A stretch of DNA of 64,000 nt from Clostridia bacterium (GTDB taxonomy: Bacteria > Bacillota > Clostridia > UBA1381), in the NCBI GenBank assembly GCA_017621875.1, contig JAGASE010000024.1, forward strand, positions 1-64,000. Reading direction: 5' to 3'. Of the stretch, positions 26,111 through 33,829 are shown piece after piece. Under the pieces are notes generated by a model. It saw only the letters and a program-made list of their open reading frames with translations. It did no database searches and was not told the DNA's origin. Every line of letters begins with the position of its first letter. The first letter of the stretch is position 1. The position numbers and the translations under genes were made by a program.

Positions 26111-26150
26111 ATACGTTAGGGAAGAGTACCGTTATGAAAGGGAAAACAGA

Positions 26151-28130
26151 ATGAATAATAATGACAAAAACAGTAACAAAAATAATAAAAGTCCCAATAA
26201 TATGAATAAATCGCCGATAATATATTTCATTATATTGTCGGTGGTTGCAACGATTGGGCTGAACTATCTTTTAAGCTTTTTGATGACTCCGCCGAAGCAG
26301 GAAATCTATTACAACGAATTTTTAGCGATGGTGGAAAACGGCGAGGTTGACAGCGTGGAAATACAAGCCGACCGTATTCTTATCTATCCGAAGGCGGAGG
26401 AAAACGTGAAAAACGGCTTTGCGTCCTTGTATATAGATACAATTTCTACGCAGCTGCAGACGCAGTATTATACGGGCAATATCAATGACCCGCAGCTTGT
26501 GGAAAAGCTCGAAGAAAATAATGTGAAGTTTAAGCGAAATCTCACGCAGAATAATATTTTCGTAGAATTTTTGCTCACATGGATTCTGCCGATTGCACTA
26601 ATGTATCTGTTTTTTGGACTGGTTATGCGTTCGATGGGCAAAAAAATGGGCGGCGGAGGCATTATGGGAATCGGTCAGTCCAACGCGAAAATGTATATGG
26701 AAAATAAAACCGGCGTAACCTTTGCCGATGTTGCAGGACAAAGCGAGGCAAAGGAATCGCTTGATGAAATCGTAGATTTTTTGCACAATCCTGCAAAGTA
26801 CATTGCGATAGGTGCAAAGCAGCCAAAGGGTGCTCTTTTGGTCGGACCTCCGGGAACGGGTAAAACGCTTTTGGCAAAGGCGGTTGCAGGCGAGGCAAAT
26901 GTCCCGTTTTTCTCAATATCCGGCTCGGATTTTGTTGAGATGTTTGTCGGCGTGGGTGCATCGCGTGTGAGAGACCTGTTCAAGCAGGCGTCGGCAAAAG
27001 CACCGTGTATAATTTTCATTGACGAAATCGACGCTATAGGAAAAAGCCGCGACAGTCAGTACGGCGGCGGAAACGATGAACGTGAGCAGACGCTGAATCA
27101 GTTGCTTTCCGAGATGGACGGCTTTGATTCCTCAAGAGGTGTTGTAATTCTGGCTGCAACTAACCGCCCGGAAATTCTCGATAAGGCACTCCTTCGTCCG
27201 GGACGGTTTGACAGAAGAATTATAGTTGAAAAGCCTGACCTTAAGGGCAGAGAGGATATTTTAAAGGTTCATATAAAGAACGTAAAGGTATCAAGCGATA
27301 TTGATTTGCACGAAATTGCCCTTGCCACAAGCGGTGCAGTGGGTGCAGACCTTGCAAATATGGTTAATGAAGCGGCACTGAGAGCAGTCCGCATGAAGCG
27401 TAACGTGGTAATCCAGGAGGATTTGATGGACGCCGTTGAAATCATTATTGCAGGTAAGGAGAAAAAAGACAGGATTCTCTCGGATAAAGAAAAGAAAATT
27501 GTTGCATATCACGAGGTCGGTCATGCTCTTGCTACGGCACTGCAAAAAAATACCGACCCTGTTCAGAAGATTACGATTGTGCCGAGAACAATGGGGGCAC
27601 TTGGCTATACAATGCAGATGCCGGAGGAGGAGCGGTACTTGATGAGCAAGGATGAAATCCTTGACGAGCTTACCGTTCTGCTTGCCGGACGTGCATCGGA
27701 GGAGCTTGTGTTTAATACCAAGACAACAGGTGCTGCAAATGATATAGAGCGTGCAAACGACCTCGCACGTGCAATGATTGCACAATATGGCATGAGCGAT
27801 AAATTCGGCATGGCGGCACTCGAAAAAATACAGAGCAAATACTTAGACGGCAGAAATGTTTCAAATTGCTCGGAGGAAACAAGAACGCAGCTTGATAATG
27901 AGATTATAAAGGTGCTTAAAGAGGCTTACGATAAAGCATGTATGCTTCTTTCGGAGAATATGGAGGCACTGCACAAAATTTCTGAGTTCCTTATTGAAAA
28001 GGAGACTATTACGGGTGAGCAGTTTATGACAATTCTTAATGAAATCCGCGATAAGGATAAGGCAAAAGAGACCGAGGAAGACGAGAAATCGGAGGCCGAG
28101 GAAACAGAAAACGAAAATGTAACTGAATAA
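26151..28130 (+). CDS. ftsH: ATP-dependent zinc metalloprotease FtsH
   Basis: This 659-residue membrane protease unfolds and degrades membrane and regulatory proteins as a hexamer. It has an Asn/Lys-rich N-tail, a transmembrane helix at about 21-40, an extracytoplasmic domain, a second helix at about 140-160, an AAA+ domain with Walker A GPPGTGKT (near 229), Walker [10 protein letters not shown] (near 285), pore motif MFVGVGA and SRH with ATNRPEILD (near 334), and the M41 peptidase with HEVGH (near 453) and a distal Asp in NDIERAND. The C-tail is acidic. The ATG at 26151 follows AAAGGG by 8 nt. It is single and intact, with its own promoter and terminator. Confidence 0.97.
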   Translation: MNNNDKNSNKNNKSPNNMNKSPIIYFIILSVVATIGLNYLLSFLMTPPKQEIYYNEFLAMVENGEVDSVEIQADRILIYPKAEENVKNGFASLYIDTISTQLQTQYYTGNINDPQLVEKLEENNVKFKRNLTQNNIFVEFLLTWILPIALMYLFFGLVMRSMGKKMGGGGIMGIGQSNAKMYMENKTGVTFADVAGQSEAKESLDEIVDFLHNPAKYIAIGAKQPKGALLVGPPGTGKTLLAKAVAGEANVPFFSISGSDFVEMFVGVGASRVRDLFKQASAKAPCIIFIDEIDAIGKSRDSQYGGGNDEREQTLNQLLSEMDGFDSSRGVVILAATNRPEILDKALLRPGRFDRRIIVEKPDLKGREDILKVHIKNVKVSSDIDLHEIALATSGAVGADLANMVNEAALRAVRMKRNVVIQEDLMDAVEIIIAGKEKKDRILSDKEKKIVAYHEVGHALATALQKNTDPVQKITIVPRTMGALGYTMQMPEEERYLMSKDEILDELTVLLAGRASEELVFNTKTTGAANDIERANDLARAMIAQYGMSDKFGMAALEKIQSKYLDGRNVSNCSEETRTQLDNEIIKVLKEAYDKACMLLSENMEALHKISEFLIEKETITGEQFMTILNEIRDKDKAKETEEDEKSEAEETENENVTE

Positions 28131-28140
28131 GAATTTTGAT

Positions 28141-28174
28141 GGGACTGTTGCGTTAAGCAGCAGTCCCCCTTTTT
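28141..28174 (+). terminator. Terminator of ftsH
   Basis: GGGACTG...CAGTCCC with an inner TGC/GCA pairing, followed by CCTTTTT, 10 bp after the ftsH stop. Confidence 0.85.
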
Positions 28175-28231
28175 AGGGCTGCAGTAAACCGGATTTAAAG
28201 AATCGTTTTGCGACAGTACCTTTTGCTACGG

Positions 28232-28393
28232 TTAATCGTAGGTCTTGTTATTATTTTTAACTGTAATCCTGTATTTTGTTCCGTAATGCTTGCGAAGTGC
28301 CTCAAGCTCCTTTTCACGCCATTTTTTCTTAAATGTGCGGGAATGGGTGTCCGCTGCCGCACTTCCGTCTTCGAAAAACAGATTGAATTTCAA
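28232..28393 (-). CDS. Small basic protein divergent from serine recombinase 1
   Basis: This 53-codon frame starts with TTG at 28393 and has a good ribosome site (GGGAGTGA, 6-8 nt upstream). The predicted product is short, polar and basic, with a KKKWREKELEALRKHYG helix and an RITVKNNNKTY end. I recognise no family. It is divergent from the recombinase at 28461, and the two ribosome sites form an inverted repeat (ATCACTCCCT at 28398-28407; AGGGAGTGAT at 28448-28457). It could be a small recombination directionality factor or regulator. That is inference from position. A frame on the other strand (28208-28447) is not supported. Confidence 0.45.
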   Translation of the reverse strand: MKFNLFFEDGSAAADTHSRTFKKKWREKELEALRKHYGTKYRITVKNNNKTYD

Positions 28394-28460
28394 AAAAATC
28401 ACTCCCTAATTTTAAATATATGCAAAAAAATATCTATATATATTTAGAGGGAGTGATGTT

Positions 28461-29873
28461 ATGGACGAAAAATTTGCGGCGGCATACATAAGGGTTTCAA
28501 CCGAGGACCAGGTGGAGTATTCGCCGCAGTCGCAGCTTGAAAAAATCAGGGACTATGCACAAAAAATCGGGTACAGTGTGCCGGAGGAGCTTGTGTTTAT
28601 GGATGAGGGTATTTCGGGTAAAAGCACAAAAAAACGTGACGGCTTCAACCGTATGATTTGTGCCGCAAAGGAGAAACCAAGGCGGTTTGATACAATTTTA
28701 GTATGGAAATTCTCGCGTTTTGCACGAAACCGAGAGGATAGCATTGTTTATAAATCCATGCTTAGAAAAGAGCTTGGGATACGTGTTATTTCGGTATCGG
28801 AGGACGTGGGCGACGATAAAATGTCGGTGCTGTTTGAATCCATGATAGAGGCGATGGACGAATACTATTCGATAAATCTTGCAGAGGAAGTAAAGCGTGG
28901 TATGACCGAGCGTATACGCCGCGGTCAGGTCTGTGCAGTTGCACCCTTCGGATATTTTATGGAAAATAAAAAGCTTGTTGTTAAGGAAGATGAGGCAGAG
29001 ATTATCCGCGGTGTGTTTGAAGCCTTTGCAGGCGGCGAAAGCATGGTCAGTATCGCAAGGCGGCTGAATAATATGGGAATTTGCACTCATCGTGGCGGCA
29101 AAATTGAAAATCGCACCGTAGAATACTGGCTGAACAATCCTGTGTACAGCGGAAAGGTGCGTTGGAATCCCAACGGAAAAACGCCGCGGTATCATTGGAA
29201 TGACAGCGGAATTATCGTTACCGACGGCGAGCACGAGCCTATTGTGGAAAATGAGCTATGGGAGAGGGTGCAGCAAAGGATTTTAAGTGAAAAACGCCCC
29301 AAAAGACGGGTTTATGAGGGTAAAAGCCCGTCAGGATATCTGGTGGGGATTTTTAAATGCGGCATCTGCGGCGGTGCGATGGTAAACTGCGGCGGATATT
29401 TTTACTGCGGAAATAAAATAAAGGGGACATGTGCAGGAAACGGCGGCGTGAATGCGGAGCAGTTGGAGCAGGCGGTTGCAGAGGTTATAAAGAATATTGC
29501 ATATCACGAAAATATCAATATACGTGCCTCAGGGAGCGGGAACGATTATTCGGTGCAGCTTGAAAAGGCACAAAAAAAGCTCTTGCGTATACGCACCGCG
29601 TATGAGGAGGGCATTGACACGCTGGAGGAATATCAAAAAAGCAAAAAACGCATTACAGAGCAGATAGAGCTTTTGAAAAAGGAAAGTACACAAGAAGCAT
29701 GCGGTGAGGTGAAAGAGCGGTGCATAACCGACATTTTGTTATCGGAAAGCACCGATAACGCACAGAAAGCTGCGGCTGCCCGCTGCGTGATTTACCGCAT
29801 TGTAAAGACGGGACGTGAGGATTATGATATTTTTCTTAATTTTCGGTGTATGGAGGACCAAACGGAGAATTAG
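28461..29873 (+). CDS. Large serine recombinase 1
   Basis: This 470-residue site-specific recombinase has an N-terminal resolvase catalytic domain (AYIRVSTEDQ, nucleophile Ser13; conserved Arg residues in WKFSRFARNRED), a recombinase DNA-binding domain (about 155-260), a zinc ribbon (FKCGICGGAMVNCGGYFYCG near 298-320) and a coiled coil at about 355-410 before the C-terminal end. The ribosome site is GGGAGTGATGTT. Its last codons (CMEDQTEN) are read, in another frame, from sequence that belongs to the spore gene cotJC (29846 on). So the recombinase gene runs into its presumed attachment site, as expected at one end of an integrated element. The other end of its element is not evident in this window. 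Confidence 0.92.
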   Translation: MDEKFAAAYIRVSTEDQVEYSPQSQLEKIRDYAQKIGYSVPEELVFMDEGISGKSTKKRDGFNRMICAAKEKPRRFDTILVWKFSRFARNREDSIVYKSMLRKELGIRVISVSEDVGDDKMSVLFESMIEAMDEYYSINLAEEVKRGMTERIRRGQVCAVAPFGYFMENKKLVVKEDEAEIIRGVFEAFAGGESMVSIARRLNNMGICTHRGGKIENRTVEYWLNNPVYSGKVRWNPNGKTPRYHWNDSGIIVTDGEHEPIVENELWERVQQRILSEKRPKRRVYEGKSPSGYLVGIFKCGICGGAMVNCGGYFYCGNKIKGTCAGNGGVNAEQLEQAVAEVIKNIAYHENINIRASGSGNDYSVQLEKAQKKLLRIRTAYEEGIDTLEEYQKSKKRITEQIELLKKESTQEACGEVKERCITDILLSESTDNAQKAAAARCVIYRIVKTGREDYDIFLNFRCMEDQTEN

Positions 29874-29968
29874 GAGCATCGCTCAGATACCTGTCCCAAA
29901 GATATATTATGAAGGACGATATCAGCAAGGGACTTCTTACCGATATAGGTATGTCGGTAAGACTTTGA
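29846..29968 (+). pseudogene. cotJC: cotJC, middle fragment (split spore-coat manganese catalase)
   Basis: In the frame starting GTG TAT GGA GGA the sequence reads VYGGPNGELGASLRYLSQRY and continues through IMKDDISKGLLTDIG, then five unrelated codons and TGA. This is unmistakably the CotJC/manganese catalase region that carries the first metal ligand (Glu in NGELGA). The homology stops exactly at the 12-bp core 29940-29951 and resumes at 33848. The normal first ~28 codons are absent upstream, where recombinase 1 lies instead. By itself the fragment cannot make a working protein. It is one exon-like piece of an interrupted gene. Confidence 0.9.
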
Positions 29969-30003
29969 CGCACAAAGGCTGAGGTCTTGCAAATATCGTC
30001 CTT
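29912..30003. repeat. Inverted pair spanning attL
   Basis: AAGGACGATAT plus GCAAG inside cotJC (29912-29929) is matched in inverted orientation by CTTGC and ATATCGTCCTT inside the element (29986-30003). The pair encloses the attL dyad. It may act as a terminator stem or be an inverted copy of target sequence. Confidence 0.55.
29926..29974. other. attL of the cotJC intervening element
   Basis: Core CCGATATAGGTA (29940-29951) is shared with attR. Left of it is cotJC. Right of it is the element arm with TTTGACGCACA at 29964-29974. A local dyad CTTACCGATA...TATGTCGGTAAG surrounds the core. Symmetry with the other arm places the crossover at the GG dinucleotide 29948-29949. Confidence 0.85.
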
Positions 30004-30010
30004 TTAAGTT

Positions 30011-30688
30011 CTATTTTATTGTGTAGGCTCTGAGAAAGTGTTTTGTAGCTGTGTCTATCCGATTGCTTTCGATTGCCTTGCGGATTGCTTTGTTATGCGT
30101 CCATGCCTCAAGCCGCCTGTCCGTTATATAAGGAAGTGCCGCATCATACTGCTTTGCAAGTGCCGTCGCAAAGTACCATGCAATCATCATATTAACATAG
30201 TATTCTTCTGATTTTACCGAGGCGGCAAGCTCCAAAAATTCCTCGTTAAATTCCTCGTCAAGATAAAGCTTCATTAAAAGCCCGATTGCATAACGCACCG
30301 TGTACGGCTTGTCCGAACAAATCCATTCGCGGATTTTTGCAAGCAGCTTGTCAGTATTCTTTTTGAAAACCTTAGGCATAAACATATCGCAGGTTGCCCA
30401 GTTGTCAATATAAGGCAAAAATTCCTCGGTTTTTGCAAGTGCCTCATCAAAATCCTTTATTTCCTCTATCACAAAGGCGTGCACATTGTTTTCCTCATAA
30501 AACCGATGCGGAAGCGTGAGCAAAAAATCCTGTGCCTCCGCCGTTTTTGCAAATTCCTTTGAAAGCTTTCTGAGGAGTGGTACGCGTACTCCGATAATCA
30601 ACTCGGGATTTACGGTGGGCATAAGACGCGAGTGAAAGCTTTTGTATTCTTCATCTTGGAGCTTAAAAAGCTCTTTTTGTATATCCAT
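30011..30688 (-). CDS. AlkD-like DNA alkylation repair protein
   Basis: This 225-residue all-helical protein of the AlkD family consists of HEAT-like repeats. Family members are DNA glycosylases that remove bulky or cationic alkylated purines without base flipping, and some homologues only bind DNA. Recognisable segments are VRVPLLRKLSKEFAK near 35, the central ATCDMFMPKVFKK near 96, and YYVNMMIAWYFA near 160. I chose the ATG at 30688 (MDIQKE) with AAGGAG upstream. The track of codons beyond it overlaps the upstream membrane-protein gene. It is co-transcribed with that gene, 22 bp apart, as cargo of the element, and its stop is about 40 bp from the attL arm. Confidence 0.88.
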   Translation of the reverse strand: MDIQKELFKLQDEEYKSFHSRLMPTVNPELIIGVRVPLLRKLSKEFAKTAEAQDFLLTLPHRFYEENNVHAFVIEEIKDFDEALAKTEEFLPYIDNWATCDMFMPKVFKKNTDKLLAKIREWICSDKPYTVRYAIGLLMKLYLDEEFNEEFLELAASVKSEEYYVNMMIAWYFATALAKQYDAALPYITDRRLEAWTHNKAIRKAIESNRIDTATKHFLRAYTIK

Positions 30689-30710
30689 TGTTTTCTCCTT
30701 TTTATGCGGC

Positions 30711-31364
30711 TTATTTTGTAAGCAGCTTGCATGCAGGCTTTGTGAGTATTCTTGAAAACGCCTTGACCGCAATGCCTGTGCCGAACGCGGCAATCAGAGT
30801 GCCTTCTCTTGTTCCTACAATGGTAAAGTCGAAAAACAGCAGTGAGAGTATAATTGAAAAAACCACGCAGCTTACGTCGAAGACGATTTTAACATTTCCA
30901 AAGCTTTTATGGAGCGTGTCGGAAACTGCTTTAACAAATGCCTCGCCGGCGTTCATTATAACATTTGCAATGACCGAGAGCGAGATACCAAAGCCGAGAA
31001 TGATAACGCCAACAATAACCAAAAGTATCCGCACAATATAGAGACTTGCCGGAACAAAGGAGGCAAGAAACATTCCGAAATCGGTAAAATAGCCGAACAG
31101 AAAGGAAAGTGGTACCTGCAAAAGCTGAATAGGCTGAAATTTTCTTCTTAAAATAACGATTTGTCCTATGATAAGTATACAGTTCCATACAATCAGCCAG
31201 TTCCCCATGGAAAGAAAGGTGAATTTGTAGCTAAGTACATTTGCCACCGATGAAATAGGCGATACGCCAAGCTCGCCGCGTTTGGTGAACGCAACTCCCA
31301 ATGCTGAAAAAAATAAGCTGATAATGAACAGCGTATATCTTTTAAAAAGCTCCCGTTTTGTCAT
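30711..31364 (-). CDS. YczE/YitT-like integral membrane protein
   Basis: This 217-residue protein has about five to six hydrophobic helices and the family-like start RYTLFIISLFFSALGVAFT followed by GELGVSPISSVANVLS. It matches the YczE/DUF6198 group of membrane proteins, whose function is unknown (sometimes annotated as a transporter-like protein). It is the first gene of the element's minus-strand pair, with a good promoter at 31398-31426, and overlaps nothing. A role in the element's biology is not clear. It may be ordinary cargo. Confidence 0.82.
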   Translation of the reverse strand: MTKRELFKRYTLFIISLFFSALGVAFTKRGELGVSPISSVANVLSYKFTFLSMGNWLIVWNCILIIGQIVILRRKFQPIQLLQVPLSFLFGYFTDFGMFLASFVPASLYIVRILLVIVGVIILGFGISLSVIANVIMNAGEAFVKAVSDTLHKSFGNVKIVFDVSCVVFSIILSLLFFDFTIVGTREGTLIAAFGTGIAVKAFSRILTKPACKLLTK

Positions 31365-31397
31365 AATTATCCCCTTTTTTGTGCTGAATTTAGCATA

Positions 31398-31426
31398 AGT
31401 ATATCATAATTTGTAAAATTATTCAA
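31398..31426 (-). promoter_or_regulatory. Sigma-A promoter of the element's minus-strand genes
   Basis: On the minus strand TTGAAT (31426-31421), a 17-bp spacer and TATACT (31403-31398). I see no equally good sigma-A promoter for the divergent recombinase gene in the same gap (31365-31492). An AT-rich AGAATATATAAG at 31455-31466 is the only -10-like stretch. Confidence 0.6.
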
Positions 31427-31492
31427 GATGAATAAAGACATGCGGTACAAAAATAGAATATATAAGAATTTGTTTTTGGGGGAGGTGAGGCT

Positions 31493-31684
31493 GTGCGTAG
31501 CATACAGATGCCGCAGCCGATTTTTGAGGATAATAAGGTTTATATAAAGCCTGAAGAAAATGCAGAGTTTTATCACGAGCTGCAGCTTGCAATCCTACTT
31601 TCACTGAAAAACAGCCGCATAATAAGCACAGTTCAGTATGAGCTTTGCACAAAACGGATGTTTGACTTAAAATACGGCCTATGA
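31493..31684 (+). CDS. Small SHOCT-like partner of serine recombinase 2
   Basis: This 63-residue protein starts with GTG after a strong ribosome site (GGGGGAGGTGA) and overlaps the recombinase ATG by 4 nt (ATGA), so the two are translationally coupled. Its C-terminal half (LAILLSLKNSRIISTVQYELCTKRM) resembles the short helical SHOCT-type module often found near recombinases, in which hydrophobic residues precede an ISxxEYE-like turn. It may assist or control the recombinase, perhaps setting integration versus excision. Family membership is inferred from pattern only. Confidence 0.7.
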   Translation: MRSIQMPQPIFEDNKVYIKPEENAEFYHELQLAILLSLKNSRIISTVQYELCTKRMFDLKYGL

Positions 31685-33228
31685 CAGAGTCCGGGCGGCT
31701 TAAGGTCGCAACCTATTGCAGAGTATCGACCTCAAAGGAGGACCAGCTCAATTCCTTTGAGAGACAGCAACAGATGTATGATGAGGAAATCCGCAGACAT
31801 TCCGATTGGGAGCTGTATCGTGCCTTTTCGGACAGGGGCTTAAGCGGTACCGATGTTTCAAATCGTCCCGGCTTTTTGGCAATGAAGGAGGCGGCACTGG
31901 ACGGGAAATTTGATATTCTGATAACACGTGAGGTGAGCAGGCTGTCGCGTAATATTCTGCAGTTTTATGAATTTACAAGGACGCTTGCCAAAAAAGGGAT
32001 TATAATATACTTTATTGATGATGAGCTGAAATCCAATGACGACGGCTTTGAAACCATTGCAGCAAGGCTAATAAGCTTTGCACAGGACGAAAGTAAAAAA
32101 ACAAGCAGACGTGTAAAGCGTGGACAAAGCATTGCGATGGAAAACGGGAGTGTGTTCGGAAACAGTCTTTTGGGGTATGATTTAAAAAACGGTAGGCTTT
32201 TTGTAAATCGTGAGGGTGCAGAGGTTGTGAAAAAAATATACAGCATGTATCTTAATGAGAATATGGGAATACGCACTATAAAAAAGATGCTTGAGGCGGA
32301 AAAGATACCGACTGCGAAAAATAATGCCTGCTGGACATGTAAATCAATTTTAGGGATTTTGAGGAATGAAAAATACTGCGGAGACCTTGTTCAGGGAAAG
32401 ACAATTACGCCGAATTATCTTGAACGCAGAAAAAAGATAAAAAATCGTCCTGAAAATCTGACGGTTATAAAGAATCACCATGAAGCTATTATCTGCCGAA
32501 AGGCATGGGAACTGGTGCAGAAAAAGCTTGAAAGCAAGCGTAATTCGTCAGGGGAGAATGCCGGCAGACACGCACTGTCGGGTAAGATTGTATGCGGCGA
32601 GTGCGGAAAAAGCTTTTACGCAAGATGCCGAAAAAATCGTGACGGGACAAAAATGCTTGTGTGGCGGTGCGGAAGAGCGGTCTCTGAAGGGAAAAAGCAA
32701 AGCAGTAGCTTTGGCTGCGATAACGGAAGACAGCTGCGTGACGATGCCGCAATGGATATGGTAAGGATAGCCTTGGCAGAAACTGTGCTTGATAATGAAT
32801 ACATAGTGCGAACTGTGCTGAGTGTGCTGAAAAGCTCGTTAAAAGGCGTGATTGAGCGAAATCCTGAAAATATAGAGTTTTATGAAAAGGAAATAGAGGC
32901 AATAAAAAAGCAGCAAGGGAAAATACTTGAAAAGGAGCTGGCAGGTGATTATCCTGCGGAGCTGATAAGGGATAAGCTCACACAGCTTGATGAAAGGCTG
33001 AAAAAAGCTGAGGAAAAAATAAATGAGCTGCGTGATGGCGATATGCAAACGGCGGCGTATGATGAGCTTGAGGCGGCGGCAAAAACGTATATATATGATT
33101 TACTGGAGGGAAAAAACTTCGAAAAGGAGTATCTGCGTGCGATGGTAAAAAGGATTACGATATATGAGACCAGGACGGCAAGGCTTGAGCTTGCATCTAC
33201 TAAAAAAGCTTGGGAATTTAAGCTGTAA
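31681..33228 (+). CDS. Large serine recombinase 2, likely excisase/integrase of the cotJC element
   Basis: This 515-residue enzyme has a resolvase catalytic domain (TYCRVSTSKEDQLNS, nucleophile Ser16; SRLSRNILQFYE helix), a recombinase DNA-binding domain (about 160-270), a zinc ribbon (VCGECGKSFYARC near 303-316) and a coiled coil rich in Glu/Lys at about 390-450, the part that in this class controls direction. It lies inside the element bounded by matched cores in cotJC and is the only recombinase there. It is therefore the best candidate to act on those sites, in the way SpoIVCA acts on skin. It is intact and coupled to the small upstream gene. Confidence 0.93.
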   Translation: MTESGRLKVATYCRVSTSKEDQLNSFERQQQMYDEEIRRHSDWELYRAFSDRGLSGTDVSNRPGFLAMKEAALDGKFDILITREVSRLSRNILQFYEFTRTLAKKGIIIYFIDDELKSNDDGFETIAARLISFAQDESKKTSRRVKRGQSIAMENGSVFGNSLLGYDLKNGRLFVNREGAEVVKKIYSMYLNENMGIRTIKKMLEAEKIPTAKNNACWTCKSILGILRNEKYCGDLVQGKTITPNYLERRKKIKNRPENLTVIKNHHEAIICRKAWELVQKKLESKRNSSGENAGRHALSGKIVCGECGKSFYARCRKNRDGTKMLVWRCGRAVSEGKKQSSSFGCDNGRQLRDDAAMDMVRIALAETVLDNEYIVRTVLSVLKSSLKGVIERNPENIEFYEKEIEAIKKQQGKILEKELAGDYPAELIRDKLTQLDERLKKAEEKINELRDGDMQTAAYDELEAAAKTYIYDLLEGKNFEKEYLRAMVKRITIYETRTARLELASTKKAWEFKL

Positions 33229-33241
33229 TCGGAATTTGTGG

Positions 33242-33270
33242 TTGAAAACAGTTGTGTTTTGGTGTATAAT
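33242..33270 (+). promoter_or_regulatory. Sigma-A promoter of the phosphatase gene
   Basis: TTGAAA (33242-33247), a 17-bp spacer and TATAAT (33265-33270), 46 bp before the GTG start. Confidence 0.7.
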
Positions 33271-33316
33271 GTTTTTGAAAAAGAATTGATTTTATGATGA
33301 AAAGGGTGATGTTGTT

Positions 33317-33760
33317 GTGATAAAGGTGATGTTTGTTTGCCATGGGAATATCTGCAGAAGCCCTATGGCGGAATTTGTGTTTAGGGATATGGTGAAAAAG
33401 GCGGGTCAGGATATTTTTGTCTGCTCATCCGCAACCAGCCGCGAGGAAATAGGAAGTCCTGTTCATAGAGGGACAAAGAAAAAACTTGCAGAGGTGGGAA
33501 TTTCTACTGACGGAAAATATGCTGTGCAGCTTACAAAAGGAGATTATGAGAAGTATGACTATATAATCGGCATGGACTCTGCAAATATCCGAAATATTGA
33601 AAGAATCGTGGGAGCCGATACAAAAAATAAGGTGTATAAGCTTCTGGATTTTGCAGACGGCGGCGACATCGCCGACCCTTGGTATACCGGCAATTTTGAT
33701 GAAACCTATGATGATGTGGTAAGAGGCTGTGAGGGGCTTTTGAAAAAACTTATGAATTAA
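33317..33760 (+). CDS. Low-molecular-weight protein-tyrosine phosphatase
   Basis: This 147-residue cytoplasmic enzyme hydrolyses phosphotyrosine (and in relatives phosphoarginine). The P-loop CX5R is near the N-terminus (FVCHGNICRS, Cys8 and Arg14) and the general acid is in ADPWYTGNF (Asp near 120). The start is GTG, 8 nt after AAAGGGTG. It is the last gene of the cotJC element, with its own promoter and a strong terminator that ends 3 bp before the attR arm. A housekeeping-type enzyme as element cargo is notable. It might alternatively have been captured from the chromosome. Confidence 0.93.
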   Translation: MIKVMFVCHGNICRSPMAEFVFRDMVKKAGQDIFVCSSATSREEIGSPVHRGTKKKLAEVGISTDGKYAVQLTKGDYEKYDYIIGMDSANIRNIERIVGADTKNKVYKLLDFADGGDIADPWYTGNFDETYDDVVRGCEGLLKKLMN

Positions 33761-33778
33761 AGATATCTGTTCTTTTGA

Positions 33779-33827
33779 TATGCACGCCAAAGGTTGTACG
33801 CCTTTTTGGGAGTGCATATTTTTTTTT
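33779..33827 (+). terminator. Terminator at the right end of the element
   Basis: TATGCAC (33779-33785) pairs with GTGCATA (33812-33818), with inner CCAAAGG/CCTTTTTGG pairing, then a run of about ten T. It would block read-through from the element into the cotJC 3' piece. Confidence 0.85.
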
Positions 33828-33829
33828 GC

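Noticed and set aside
26082-26150. 23-codon N-terminal extension of FtsH from a TTG
   Set aside because: The TTG is the first T of a consensus TTGACA -35 box. The ATG at 26151 has a proper ribosome site.
28208-28447. 79-codon plus-strand frame before recombinase 1
   Set aside because: It has no ribosome site and is antisense to a shorter minus-strand frame with a good one.
29912-30003. Four-stem structured RNA or riboswitch-like region
   Set aside because: The stems are better explained by the attL dyad and by the cotJC coding sequence. No known riboswitch core was recognised.
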